A DNA stretch of 64,000 bases from Bacteriovorax sp. (GTDB taxonomy: Bacteria; Bdellovibrionota; Bacteriovoracia; Bacteriovoracales; Bacteriovoracaceae), in assembly GCA_014377485.1 (NCBI GenBank), contig JACMPM010000003.1, forward strand, positions 1-64,000. The letters are read 5' to 3'. Shown here one piece after another: positions 27,688-35,991 of this stretch; within the stretch, counting starts at the first letter, position 1, and every line of letters begins with the position of its first letter. The translations under genes were made by a program, and so were the position numbers. The notes under the pieces are model-generated. The model saw only the letters and a program-made list of their open reading frames with translations, had not been told where the DNA came from and ran no database searches.

Positions 27688-28530
27688 ATGAAAACAAGCC
27701 TCGTTATTCTCACTGCTTTAACCATTTTACTAACGATTGGAGTTGTACACAATCAAAAGATTGTAAATAAGATGGAAAGTTCGATTGGGTATAAACTTGA
27801 TTCCCTTGAGACGACAATTAACGCCAGGGTGGACTTTAATAAATTGCGCTCATTACCGGCTCCTGTGCAGAAATATTTTATGCATGTCCTTAAAGACGGC
27901 CAGCCTATAATTAAATCCGCAAAATTTAAACAACACGGGAAATTACTTACTGAAAATAAAGGTAAAAAATGGTTAACATTTGAAGCCGATTATTATGCGA
28001 CTCCACTTTCACCAGGATTTTTTTGGAATGCCAAAATATTTATGATTCCATTTTTTCATATTCGAGTTTTGGATTCATACCATAGGGGAATAGGATCTGG
28101 ACTTGTTAGATTACTTTCTTTATGGACTATTGAAAAAGATAGCGATCATCAAGAGATCAATTCAGGCGCTCTCCATCGTTATCTTGCAGAGGCAGTATGG
28201 TTTCCAACTGCGCTTTTGCCTCAATCCGGTGTTCGCTGGGATACGTTGGACAAATCAAGCGCTATAGCAACATTGAGCGATCATGGAGTAACCATTTCTC
28301 TAGAATTTCGCTTTAATAAAATTGGTGAGGTCGTTGCTGTTTACTCACCTGGGCGCTGGGGAAAATTTGAAGGCGTTTATAAACAAGCTGCATGGGAGGG
28401 ACATTATAGTGATTACGTAATAGAGAAATGGGGTATGCTCGTACCTCGCAAAGGTGAAGTTGGATGGTACGAAGGCAATGAACTTCAGACTGTATGGAAA
28501 GGCGAAATTTTGGAAGTAATCTATAAATAA
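27688..28530 (+). CDS. DUF6544/DUF6920 family protein
   Basis: A protein of about 280 residues with one N-terminal membrane anchor (TSLVILTALTILLTIGVV) and then LPAPVQKYFMHVLKDGQP, FEADYYATPLSPGFFWNAKI and SGVRWDTLDKSSAIATL, the pattern of a family of conserved uncharacterised proteins (labelled DUF6544 or DUF6920). The likely start is the ATG at 27688; an upstream in-frame ATG at 27604 would add 28 hydrophilic residues in front of the anchor. Function unknown. Confidence 0.7.
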   Translation: MKTSLVILTALTILLTIGVVHNQKIVNKMESSIGYKLDSLETTINARVDFNKLRSLPAPVQKYFMHVLKDGQPIIKSAKFKQHGKLLTENKGKKWLTFEADYYATPLSPGFFWNAKIFMIPFFHIRVLDSYHRGIGSGLVRLLSLWTIEKDSDHQEINSGALHRYLAEAVWFPTALLPQSGVRWDTLDKSSAIATLSDHGVTISLEFRFNKIGEVVAVYSPGRWGKFEGVYKQAAWEGHYSDYVIEKWGMLVPRKGEVGWYEGNELQTVWKGEILEVIYK

Positions 28531-28533
28531 CAT

Positions 28534-28563
28534 AACATAATCCGAAACTGTTCGGATTATGTT
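28534..28563. terminator. Bidirectional terminator hairpin
   Basis: A perfect 13-bp inverted repeat (AACATAATCCGAA and its complement) with a 4-base loop lies between convergent genes. Confidence 0.75.
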
Positions 28564-28574
28564 AAGTATTTTCT

Positions 28575-28712
28575 TCAGTACATTTTCATATTTTCATGCA
28601 ACTTTTTATCTTCATTTACAGAAGAGTTAAGATTTATATCTTTTTTGTTTTTTAAATTTTTATCAAAGAAGGTTTTAATTTTTTCTTTAATTTTTATTAA
28701 TTGTGCATTCAT
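28575..28712 (-). CDS. Small hydrophilic protein, unknown
   Basis: A 45-residue lysine- and asparagine-rich protein (MNAQLIKIKEKIKTFFDKNL at the start). The ATG follows a perfect GGAGGT six bases upstream, and a strong terminator lies behind the stop. No family recognised. Confidence 0.55.
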   Translation of the reverse strand: MNAQLIKIKEKIKTFFDKNLKNKKDINLNSSVNEDKKLHENMKMY

Positions 28713-29012
28713 TTGTTACCTCCATATTTTAGGTACACCTTCTAAAGTGCATAAAAAATGCCATCATAAGTTATGAATAACATTAGTTAATATTATAATT
28801 AAAAGAGTAGCTGTGCCACATAACGAGTGTTTAAAAAAAGTAATTTAATATTATACTAAATATTTTTTTAAATTGATGATGCTTCTTTTGATGAATATGC
28901 TGCCTGCTAAAACTGTTTAATTTATCGAACGAGGTGATAATTTTTACAGAGTTGGTAAGTTTATAGCGTTTAAGTGATAGAACTTTTTTTATTTAATATT
29001 AGGGAGTCATTT
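28713..29012. other. AT-rich intergenic region
   Basis: Three hundred bases between a divergent small gene and a small secreted protein gene. Only short open frames with no ribosome-binding site were seen; presumably it holds the promoters of both flanking genes. Confidence 0.5.
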
Positions 29013-29363
29013 ATGAAAAAAATCGCTATAGCAGCTGCAATTACTATCGTCTTCACAACTGCTTTTGCTTCTGATTTTGCCGCAGAAGCTATTCAAGACA
29101 GTACAGTTCAAACTGTGGCCATTATTGTGGCTGATTTTACTGAGGTAACTTCGCTGGAGCTTTCAGATGAGACTTCAAATGTCCATAGAAAATTAGAAGC
29201 TCAAAGAATTCAAAATGACGTTCAAGCTTTCTCTCAAGCAGGAGTTCTTAGTGTTTATCTTGCTGAAAAAGTTAAGATGGTAAATGCTGTTGATGCGGAC
29301 TTATCTCAAGAAGAAGCTGTTGATATTTTAGTTCTTGCTTCAAACAAAATTCTAAAATTATAA
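29013..29363 (+). CDS. Small secreted protein, unknown
   Basis: A 116-residue protein with signal peptide (IAIAAAITIVFTTAFAS) and an acidic, helical mature region without cysteines. The ATG at 29013 follows AGGGAGT. A strong terminator follows. No family recognised; composition resembles small periplasmic stress proteins only loosely. Confidence 0.65.
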   Translation: MKKIAIAAAITIVFTTAFASDFAAEAIQDSTVQTVAIIVADFTEVTSLELSDETSNVHRKLEAQRIQNDVQAFSQAGVLSVYLAEKVKMVNAVDADLSQEEAVDILVLASNKILKL

Positions 29364-29373
29364 TATTGATCTA

Positions 29374-29411
29374 AGACTATCCTTTGCTATATTCTAGCAA
29401 AAGGATAGTCT
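29374..29411. terminator. Terminator hairpin
   Basis: A stem of about 15 bp (AGACTATCCTTTGCT against AGCAAAAGGATAGTCT, one bulged base) is followed by T-rich sequence, between convergent genes. Its TATC...TTTGC...GCAAAAG...GATA core resembles the dyad motif at 18442 and 24606. Confidence 0.75.
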
Positions 29412-29419
29412 TTCTTCAT

Positions 29420-30373
29420 CTACTCTTCTTTACTTTCAGATTGTTTTGAATTCATACCTACACGTTTAGCAGATTGTGCTTTCACATATTTAAGAACTTG
29501 CCCCACTTCTCTTTTAAAAGTAGATTCGTCAATTTGACTTCCGTTTAAAACAGTACTCCAAAAGCGAGTTAAAGAGGCTATGGCCAATGCTTCATGAATC
29601 TCTTGAGTGCTTGCACCATTAATTTTAGCGTTCTCTGTATTAAAATAAGTGCAGTAGCTGCAAGGAACTTGTGCAGATACACCAAGACCTATGAGTTCTT
29701 TATCTTTGGCAGATAGCACTGTGTTAGGGTTGAGTTGTACACTTTTCATCATTTTCCAAGCACCAACTATCCCATCTTGTGGGAAAAGACGGAAAAGATT
29801 TGGAACTGAGCCTAAAGTGTGTTCGATATCTTGATAAGCTGTAATTGGATCAGTTACAACTATAGGCTGAATTGTAGTCATTTCAGATTTTTTGTTTGGA
29901 TTTTCCATTCCATTTTTTAAAAATGCGAAAATCTTGTCTGCTTCTTTTTGAAAAACTTCTTCGTCGTATTGTATTCCACTCAGATAAGTACTCCAGTGGC
30001 GCACAGATGCTGACATCGCAATAGTTTCCTTAATCTCTTCATCTGTAGCACCATTCATTTTAGCGACTTCAGTATGAAAATATACACAATATTTACATGG
30101 GATTTGTGCCGCCACTCCAAGGCCTATGAGTTCTTTTTCTTTAACAGTTAGTTCGGTTTGAGAGCTTAGTTGCACACTTTTAAATTCTTCCCATGCAGCA
30201 CTAATTCCTGCCTCAGGATAAGCCTTCATAAAAGTAGGGACTATCCCTAATGTTTTTTGAATATCATGATAAGTTGATTTTGCTTCATCATTTGTTGTCG
30301 TCATAGTGACTGCATTGGCCGTCATACCTATCGAAAAAGTGATAAGAGTGAATATGGTTAAAATTAATTTCAT
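29420..30373 (-). CDS. Secreted tandem AhpD-like protein
   Basis: A 317-residue protein with signal peptide (ITFSIGMTANA) and two tandem carboxymuconolactone-decarboxylase/AhpD-like domains. Each half carries the redox CxxC with its usual context: CKYCVYFHTEVAKMNGAT and CSYCTYFNTENAKINGAS. The repeats also share GLGVAAQIP / GLGVSAQVP. AhpD proteins reduce peroxiredoxins; export of such a domain pair is unusual. It may be a peroxidase or thiol-disulfide protein of the periplasm. Confidence 0.85.
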   Translation of the reverse strand: MKLILTIFTLITFSIGMTANAVTMTTTNDEAKSTYHDIQKTLGIVPTFMKAYPEAGISAAWEEFKSVQLSSQTELTVKEKELIGLGVAAQIPCKYCVYFHTEVAKMNGATDEEIKETIAMSASVRHWSTYLSGIQYDEEVFQKEADKIFAFLKNGMENPNKKSEMTTIQPIVVTDPITAYQDIEHTLGSVPNLFRLFPQDGIVGAWKMMKSVQLNPNTVLSAKDKELIGLGVSAQVPCSYCTYFNTENAKINGASTQEIHEALAIASLTRFWSTVLNGSQIDESTFKREVGQVLKYVKAQSAKRVGMNSKQSESKEE

Positions 30374-30618
30374 TTCGATTCTCCTATTTTAGAGTATTGC
30401 CTAAAGAGCACTCAATAATTATCAAAGGAAAACCTTAGTTAGCGCAACACTATGAGTGTTAATCTTTAACGTTCCTGTCACCCATTATTCTCCTTCACTC
30501 ACTCCCCAAAACTTGTCCTTTCGTCTCATAGCTTGCTTGAAATTGCCTATGATATTGGCCTCAAGATTGCTTCTGTTTATAGTGAGTACGGTGATTGATT
30601 TAAACTTAGGAGAATACT

Positions 30619-31009
30619 ATGGTTGAACAATATTTAAAAAGATCTAAATCATTGTCGATTTTAGTTTTCGTTGTCATTTTATTTTGTGGATTAACATTTG
30701 CCTATGCCTTAAATCGCGGTGCTTATATTAATACATCCAGTATAGTTATAAGTTTTATCACGTTAATTTGGGCCTATATTGTTTCTTCAACCTTTAAAAT
30801 TATGAACCAATGGGAGAAAGTAATTGTTTTACGTCTCGGTAAATTTTATTCGCTTTGGAGAAGCTTCCAAAACCTATTTGGGTAATCCAATTGCATTTCA
30901 CTTGAGAGCAATAAATATGCTTTATGAAGGATTAAAAGAAAATTCTACGATGATAGTTATACCAAGTTCGGCGTTAGAGAGAATGCAGCTAGGGAGTATT
31001 GAAGGTTAA
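30619..31009 (+). pseudogene. Slipin (SPFH/band 7) gene with internal deletion
   Basis: The first frame encodes two membrane segments and then IMNQWEKVIVLRLGKFYSL, the start of the slipin/stomatin band 7 region, before running to a stop at 30885. A shifted frame then reads EASKTYLGNPIAFHLRAINM followed by KENSTMIVIPSSALERM, the typical slipin C-terminus. About 150 or more residues of the SPFH core are missing between 30855 and 30875. Deletion plus frameshift leave a non-functional remnant, though the N-terminal membrane peptide could still be made. Confidence 0.8.
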
Positions 31010-31096
31010 ACCACGCTGGGCGATAGGCCAGGTAAATGCAAAAAAAGACAATGAGATACATTAATAACAAAATATAATTTTGAAGGGAGATTATTT

Positions 31097-31477
31097 ATGA
31101 GTCTAGTAAGTGAAGTGATGAAGCAACATTCTGAGTTTTGCAATTCGGAAACTCGAGTTCCGGACTTAAAATATATACTAAAAAAATACGATTATGATGA
31201 ACTTGTAATTGAGGATTCTACTCGTCATCCTATCGGCATCGTAAACAAGGAGTCAGTATCTGACGACGCACTTAAAAATACGCCACATGCTTTTGATGTG
31301 AGAGCTGGAAAACTGATGACAAGCATATCAGTGACCGTCAGAAAAGACGCAACTACAGAGGAATGTCTTAAATTAATGGATGCTAACCACGTGACGGTTC
31401 TTCCGGTTGTAGATGAAGAAGGGCATTGTTTAGGGGTAGTGAAGAAAATAGATTTAATTAGCAAGTTAAGACACTGA
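31097..31477 (+). CDS. CBS-domain pair protein
   Basis: A 126-residue stand-alone protein with two CBS motifs: LVSEVMKQHSEFCNSETRV...PIGIVNKESV and KLMTSISVTVRKDATTEECL...PVVDEEGHCLGVVKKIDL. CBS pairs bind adenosyl nucleotides such as AMP or ATP. AGGGAG precedes the ATG. It is one of three intact and one broken CBS genes in the window. Confidence 0.85.
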   Translation: MSLVSEVMKQHSEFCNSETRVPDLKYILKKYDYDELVIEDSTRHPIGIVNKESVSDDALKNTPHAFDVRAGKLMTSISVTVRKDATTEECLKLMDANHVTVLPVVDEEGHCLGVVKKIDLISKLRH

Positions 31478-31529
31478 ACTTTTATCTATTTATTAGACAA
31501 AGTACAGAGAGTTATAATTTACTCTAATT

Positions 31530-33251
31530 ATGTATAAACTCCGCCCATACCAACAAGAATCCGTTGATGCTACCATTGCACATTTTCGGCAGGAGAAGTC
31601 ACCTGCTGTGATTGTTCTTCCTACAGGGGCCGGGAAAAGTTTAGTTATTGCAGAATTGGCCAGAGTCGCACATGGAAGAGTGCTAGTGCTTGCTCACGTT
31701 AAAGAACTGGTTGAACAAAATCACGGAAAATATATTAGCTTCGACTTAGTTGCGGGAATTTTTTCAGCAGGACTTAACCGTAAAGATATTAACGAAAAAG
31801 TTATTTTCGGAAGTATTCAATCAATAGCTCGCGCGCCTGAAGAATTTTTTAAAAGTTTCTCCCTCCTCATTATTGATGAATGTCATCGCATTTCGATGGA
31901 AGGAGAGACTCAATACTTTCAAGTGATCACTAAACTTCGTGATGCAAATAGCGATATTTGTATTTTAGGTCTCACCGCAACTCCTTATCGCCTGGGGCAA
32001 GGTTGGATTTATCAATACAACAGTCACAAAAACCTTTTGAGAACCAGCGAAGATCGATTTTTCATCAAGTGCATCTTTGAGCTTTCTCTAAGTTATATGA
32101 TCAGAAATAAGTTTTTAACTCCGCCGATAAAAATTGATTCTCCTGTTGCTTGTTATGATTTCTCAAGCTTGAAATTAAATGGCACAAATTTTGTTATGAG
32201 TGAGATCGAAGGAATATTAAAAGATCAAAAAAGAATCACTCCAGTTATCATAAAAAATATTATGGATATGGCTCAAGATCGATTAGGGGTCATGATATTT
32301 ACTAGTTCTGTTAGACATGCAGAAGAAATCCTTCGAAGCTTGCCTCCTTTTATTTCTGCAATGGTAGTAGGAGAGACAGAGGTAAGCGAGCGTGACGAAA
32401 TTATCGAAGCCTTTAAAGTTCAGAAACTAAAATTTCTGGTGAACGTTTCTGTTTTAACGACAGGTTTTGATGCTCCACATGTCGATGTTATTGCCATACT
32501 TCGCCCTACGGAATCAGTGAGTCTCTATCAGCAAATCGTGGGGCGTGGTTTACGATTGAGTCCCAATAAAACGAATTGTTTAATCCTGGATTATACTGGG
32601 CAAGGGCATAATATATTTTCTCCTGAAATAGGTGAAGACAAACCAACTTCTGACTCCGTAATGGTGGAAGTCACCTGTCCCTCTTGCGGTTTGATCAATG
32701 ATTTTTGGGGACTTCGAGACGATGATGGTGAGCTTGTTGAGCACTTTGGAAGAAAGTGCAAAGGAGCTTTTGAAGATCCTATAAGTTTTGAATTAAAAGA
32801 GTGTAGCTATCGCTTTCGTTTTAAAAGATGCGATCAATGTGCTCATGAAAATGATATCGCAGCAAGATCTTGCAAATCTTGTCAGCACCTCTTAGTTGAT
32901 AACGATAAAAAATTAAAAGAAGCGATGTCGTTAAAAGATGCTCATGTGATGAGAGTAGAGACGATGACTTTTGAAGTCGGAAGAGACAAGAAAGGAAATC
33001 CAAGGCTTGTCATATGTTATTACGATGTAGATGCTGAGAATTTGAAAGAATATTTTTATTTGAATTCACCTGAAAATCTTCAGGCCTTCTATTTTAATTT
33101 TACTCGTATGCATAACCGAATCCCAGAAAAAGAAATATGTATTGGTAGTATTGAAGATGTTATTAAAAACCAAGAACGTTTTAGAATGCCTATGTTCGTT
33201 ATAGCAAGGAAGCTGACCTATTTTTGGGAAGTAAGAGAAAAAGTTTTCTAG
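31530..33251 (+). CDS. radD: RadD-like DNA repair helicase
   Basis: A 573-residue superfamily-2 helicase matching E. coli RadD (YejH) along its length. Motifs are LRPYQQESVDA, LPTGAGKS, LAHVKELVEQNH, DECHRI, LTATPYRLGQGWIYQ, and VLTTGFDAPHVD through IVGRGLRLSP. A four-cysteine zinc region follows (CPSCGLINDFWG, RCDQCAHENDIAARSCKSC), and the end is WEVREKVF. RadD helps RecA-dependent repair by interacting with SSB (known for E. coli). The conservation is strikingly high, suggesting transfer or strong constraint. Confidence 0.92.
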   Translation: MYKLRPYQQESVDATIAHFRQEKSPAVIVLPTGAGKSLVIAELARVAHGRVLVLAHVKELVEQNHGKYISFDLVAGIFSAGLNRKDINEKVIFGSIQSIARAPEEFFKSFSLLIIDECHRISMEGETQYFQVITKLRDANSDICILGLTATPYRLGQGWIYQYNSHKNLLRTSEDRFFIKCIFELSLSYMIRNKFLTPPIKIDSPVACYDFSSLKLNGTNFVMSEIEGILKDQKRITPVIIKNIMDMAQDRLGVMIFTSSVRHAEEILRSLPPFISAMVVGETEVSERDEIIEAFKVQKLKFLVNVSVLTTGFDAPHVDVIAILRPTESVSLYQQIVGRGLRLSPNKTNCLILDYTGQGHNIFSPEIGEDKPTSDSVMVEVTCPSCGLINDFWGLRDDDGELVEHFGRKCKGAFEDPISFELKECSYRFRFKRCDQCAHENDIAARSCKSCQHLLVDNDKKLKEAMSLKDAHVMRVETMTFEVGRDKKGNPRLVICYYDVDAENLKEYFYLNSPENLQAFYFNFTRMHNRIPEKEICIGSIEDVIKNQERFRMPMFVIARKLTYFWEVREKVF

Positions 33252-33412
33252 TCAGCATCTACAAACTTAAAACTACTTCAGAACATGCTGATATTCAACA
33301 GATGAAATGTATTGATTAGGTTAGAATTAATTATTTTTAATTCCATATTAATCTCCCTTTTAAGCAAATCTGAGATTATCTTTAAGTGAGTTAACAAGCC
33401 TTGGAGGTTATA

Positions 33413-33790
33413 ATGAAAAATAAAATGATGATAGTTATGTCTTTTTTTCTGGCAATGGGTGTAGCAAGTGCTCAGTCAAATGGTGGTAATGTAATTAAAG
33501 AAGATAACAAAATAATTAAAGCAGATACTAATAAAGTAAAAGACGAGCAAAAAGAACTTCGCGAAGATCAAAAACAAGTCAATATTGATAAAAAAAGATT
33601 GGGAAATGACTTGAAGTCGGAAGCATCAAAAGATCAACTTTCACTGGATAAAAAAGCATTGAAAGAAGCTCGTACAGACAGGAATAAAGAAAAGTCTAAA
33701 TTGAAAAAAGACAAAAAAGAATTGCGAAATGATAGGATTGCTAGACATAGAGACTTAAAGAAAAATAAAAAACATCATACTAAAGCTTAA
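33413..33790 (+). CDS. Secreted Lys/Asp-rich coiled-coil protein
   Basis: A 125-residue protein with signal peptide (MMIVMSFFLAMGVASAQ) and a mature part made almost only of K, D, E, Q and R in coiled-coil periodicity (LREDQKQVNIDKKRLGNDL, then LKKDKKELRNDR), ending in a basic, His-containing tail. GGAGG precedes the ATG at 33413. A terminator follows. No family recognised. Confidence 0.65.
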   Translation: MKNKMMIVMSFFLAMGVASAQSNGGNVIKEDNKIIKADTNKVKDEQKELREDQKQVNIDKKRLGNDLKSEASKDQLSLDKKALKEARTDRNKEKSKLKKDKKELRNDRIARHRDLKKNKKHHTKA

Positions 33791-33796
33791 TTTACC

Positions 33797-33830
33797 AAGC
33801 CTAGGACTCTAGATTAAGTGTCCTGGGCTT
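33797..33830. terminator. Terminator hairpin
   Basis: An 11-bp stem (AAGCCTAGGAC against GTCCTGGGCTT, one G-T pair) with a 12-base loop, followed by TTAATTAA, seven bases behind the coiled-coil gene. Confidence 0.65.
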
Positions 33831-33952
33831 TAATTAACCATTATAACATTTCTTTATGTATTTAATTTTATCTAAAGATTAAATTCATTTTTTCATCCTT
33901 CAAAAATCATAATACTATTTCCTGTGCTCTTTTCCACTTTAAGGAGAATTCA

Positions 33953-34156
33953 ATGAAGATTTTAACTGCAATCGTTTTAGCCTTATTCACCGTTATAAGT
34001 TTTGCCAAAACTAAAGAGGAAAAAACCAAAGAAAAAGTCGATGAAGAATATGTTAAAGATATATGTTTGATGAAAGACAAATTTCTACGAGGAAAAAAAC
34101 TTCAGGAATGTATTAAGGATGAATTTGAGAAGCTGCAAAAGTCAAAATTAAAGTAA
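33953..34156 (+). CDS. Small secreted protein, unknown
   Basis: A 67-residue protein with signal peptide (LTAIVLALFTVISFAK) and a short charged helical mature part with two cysteines (DICLMKDK, QECIKDE). AAGGAG precedes the ATG. Its stop touches the stop of the convergent SDR gene. Confidence 0.6.
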   Translation: MKILTAIVLALFTVISFAKTKEEKTKEKVDEEYVKDICLMKDKFLRGKKLQECIKDEFEKLQKSKLK

Positions 34157-34849
34157 TTACCATTCGAGCTTCTTTCCATCTCTAAAAAATCCACCAGTCG
34201 GACCATCATCATGAATTGTTACTGCCCATACAACACTCTTTGCTCCTTCAGGAATTGGCCTTCCTCCACCGCCCATATCAGTATGAGTCCATCCTGGGCA
34301 GACAGAGTTTACTAAAATATCTTTAGGGCGAAGTAGATCAGCAAACATTCTTGTGAGACCGTTGAGTGCGACTTTAGATAAATTATAAGCAGGTGGTGCA
34401 GCTTTCATTGAGGCAAGAGAGCCGGCCTCGCTGGATACGTTCACAATTCTTCCTCTGGTGCTTTTTAAAAGAAGGGGGAGCATTGCTTGGGTGACTCTCA
34501 AAGGTCCATAGGTATTGGTATCCATGGCTTCTCGAACGGTTTTTAAATCAGCATTAGAAACGTCATGCCACGAATCGTACAAAATCCCAGCATTGTTCAC
34601 TAATACATCTAGTTGACCAAATTTGTTTTCAATTATGTTTTTTGCCTTATTAATACTTTCTTCATTTGTTACATCTAAAGCGATGCAGAAAATATTATCT
34701 TGAGGGATTAGTTTTTTTACTGCTTCTTCGCCTTTTTCTAAGTCTCTACTTCCTAGAAAAACAATATAACCAAGCTCGGCAAGTTGTTTAACAACTTCTT
34801 TTCCGATTCCTCTGTTAGCACCTGTTACTAAAGCTATTCTTTTTTCCAT
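34157..34849 (-). CDS. Short-chain dehydrogenase/reductase
   Basis: A 230-residue classical SDR. The cofactor loop is TGANRGIGKEVVKQL, then NNAGIL, and the catalytic triad Ser (VNVSSEAGSL), Tyr and Lys (YNLSKVAL), and CPGWTHTDMGG. It resembles plant/bacterial carbonyl reductase-like SDRs that reduce aldehydes or ketones with NADPH. Substrate unknown. Single gene. Confidence 0.88.
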   Translation of the reverse strand: MEKRIALVTGANRGIGKEVVKQLAELGYIVFLGSRDLEKGEEAVKKLIPQDNIFCIALDVTNEESINKAKNIIENKFGQLDVLVNNAGILYDSWHDVSNADLKTVREAMDTNTYGPLRVTQAMLPLLLKSTRGRIVNVSSEAGSLASMKAAPPAYNLSKVALNGLTRMFADLLRPKDILVNSVCPGWTHTDMGGGGRPIPEGAKSVVWAVTIHDDGPTGGFFRDGKKLEW

Positions 34850-34944
34850 ACAGATTTACCTCTTAAAAATTTTAATCTAAATGATAGTCATTTGGCACCT
34901 TCCTTTTTAAAATAAAGAAGAGATAAAACTTATTGAAGGAAGTT

Positions 34945-35448
34945 ATGAATAATAAAATTGATAGTAAGATTGCAGAAATTATTCAGCATAAATTGGAAGA
35001 AGTTCAAGCAAAATTAACACATCAAGATTATTTTAATCACTATATTCTTGAAACTCTTGAGAGTTTTGCCTTTCGTTATTTCGATAATCCACTTGTTTCA
35101 GAACAATTATCAAGCAATGTTATGAGGGTTATAGCAATTGAAAAGGGAATTAAAGAAGCTATAAAAATTAAAAATCCCGAACTTCGAGCAGGTATAGGGG
35201 AACTCGTTAAAAGAGTTAGCAAGGAACAAGGTCCAACTATTTTGAGAGAAATAAGAGTGAAACTTGATAGAAGTTCCACGCATGGGGGCTCTTGTCTGGT
35301 TATTGCCCGAGTAAGTTTTGGTCACCCTGATCATGATTTTGCGAAAGGAACCTTTGTTGAAAATTCGAATTTATTTAAATTTGAAGATGAAGTTCATTTT
35401 AGGAATACACTTGCAAAGCATCTCGAGGTTGTGTGCGAGCTCTTTTAA
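34945..35448 (+). CDS. Hypothetical protein
   Basis: A 167-residue soluble protein with a helical first half (IIQHKLEEVQAKLTHQDYF) and a beta-containing second half (REIRVKLDRSSTHGGSCLVIARVSFG). No signal peptide and no recognised family. The ATG at 34945 follows GAAGGA; an in-frame TTG at 34933 is less likely. The next 174 bases (35449-35622) show nothing. Confidence 0.55.
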   Translation: MNNKIDSKIAEIIQHKLEEVQAKLTHQDYFNHYILETLESFAFRYFDNPLVSEQLSSNVMRVIAIEKGIKEAIKIKNPELRAGIGELVKRVSKEQGPTILREIRVKLDRSSTHGGSCLVIARVSFGHPDHDFAKGTFVENSNLFKFEDEVHFRNTLAKHLEVVCELF

Positions 35449-35622
35449 AAAAACAGGCAATCTTTTGTAAATAAATTTACCAGAACTATCAAAGTAAAAA
35501 CAATTTAACTTTGTTCGATGAAGTATGAAACAACTTTAACAAAGTGCTGAACATGCAGATTAGTCCGAAGAAAAATCGATTAAGATAAAAAAAGACGATA
35601 AGATTTATTAAAGTGGATTTAA

Positions 35623-35988
35623 TTAAAAATTGATCGATTTTTTAATAAGAGAAATAATCGCATCCATATCAGGCGGTTTAATAAACATATCCAATGCACC
35701 TTTTTTGATGGCTTCGTCTCGCGTAATATCAGCTTGTCCAGTGACTAAAACAACGAAAGGTAAAACAGGATCAATTTTTCTTAGCTCGTCTATAAGAAAA
35801 ATACCATCTCCGTTTGGCATGCGAACATCGCTTATAACAAATTTAATTTCTTTATTTTGTTTTATAATTTCTAGAGCCTCTCGGCCATTTTTTGCCTCGA
35901 TTGGTTTCAGGCCTTCAATTTCTAGATATGTACCAATAGCCTCTCTAACTCCAGGCTCATCATCCACTACCAATACTAAGTTATTCAT
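35623..35988 (-). CDS. Single-domain response regulator
   Basis: A 121-residue receiver domain with no output domain. The acidic pocket is VVDDEPG, the phospho-acceptor Asp is in FVISDVRMPNGDG, and the Lys is in DMFIKPPDM. It follows the histidine kinase gene by three bases, so it is very likely that kinase's partner, acting as a phospho-relay or protein-binding switch. Confidence 0.9.
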   Translation of the reverse strand: MNNLVLVVDDEPGVREAIGTYLEIEGLKPIEAKNGREALEIIKQNKEIKFVISDVRMPNGDGIFLIDELRKIDPVLPFVVLVTGQADITRDEAIKKGALDMFIKPPDMDAIISLIKKSINF

Positions 35989-35991
35989 TAA

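Noticed and set aside
28860-28980. Short open frames in the AT-rich gap, such as one ending RVGKFIAFK
   Set aside because: No ribosome-binding site, no recognisable relative and high chance of random open frames in AT-rich sequence.
33530-33780. Tandem DNA repeat or CRISPR-like array in the Lys-rich gene
   Set aside because: Repetition is at the amino-acid level only; no constant repeats and spacers were seen at DNA level.
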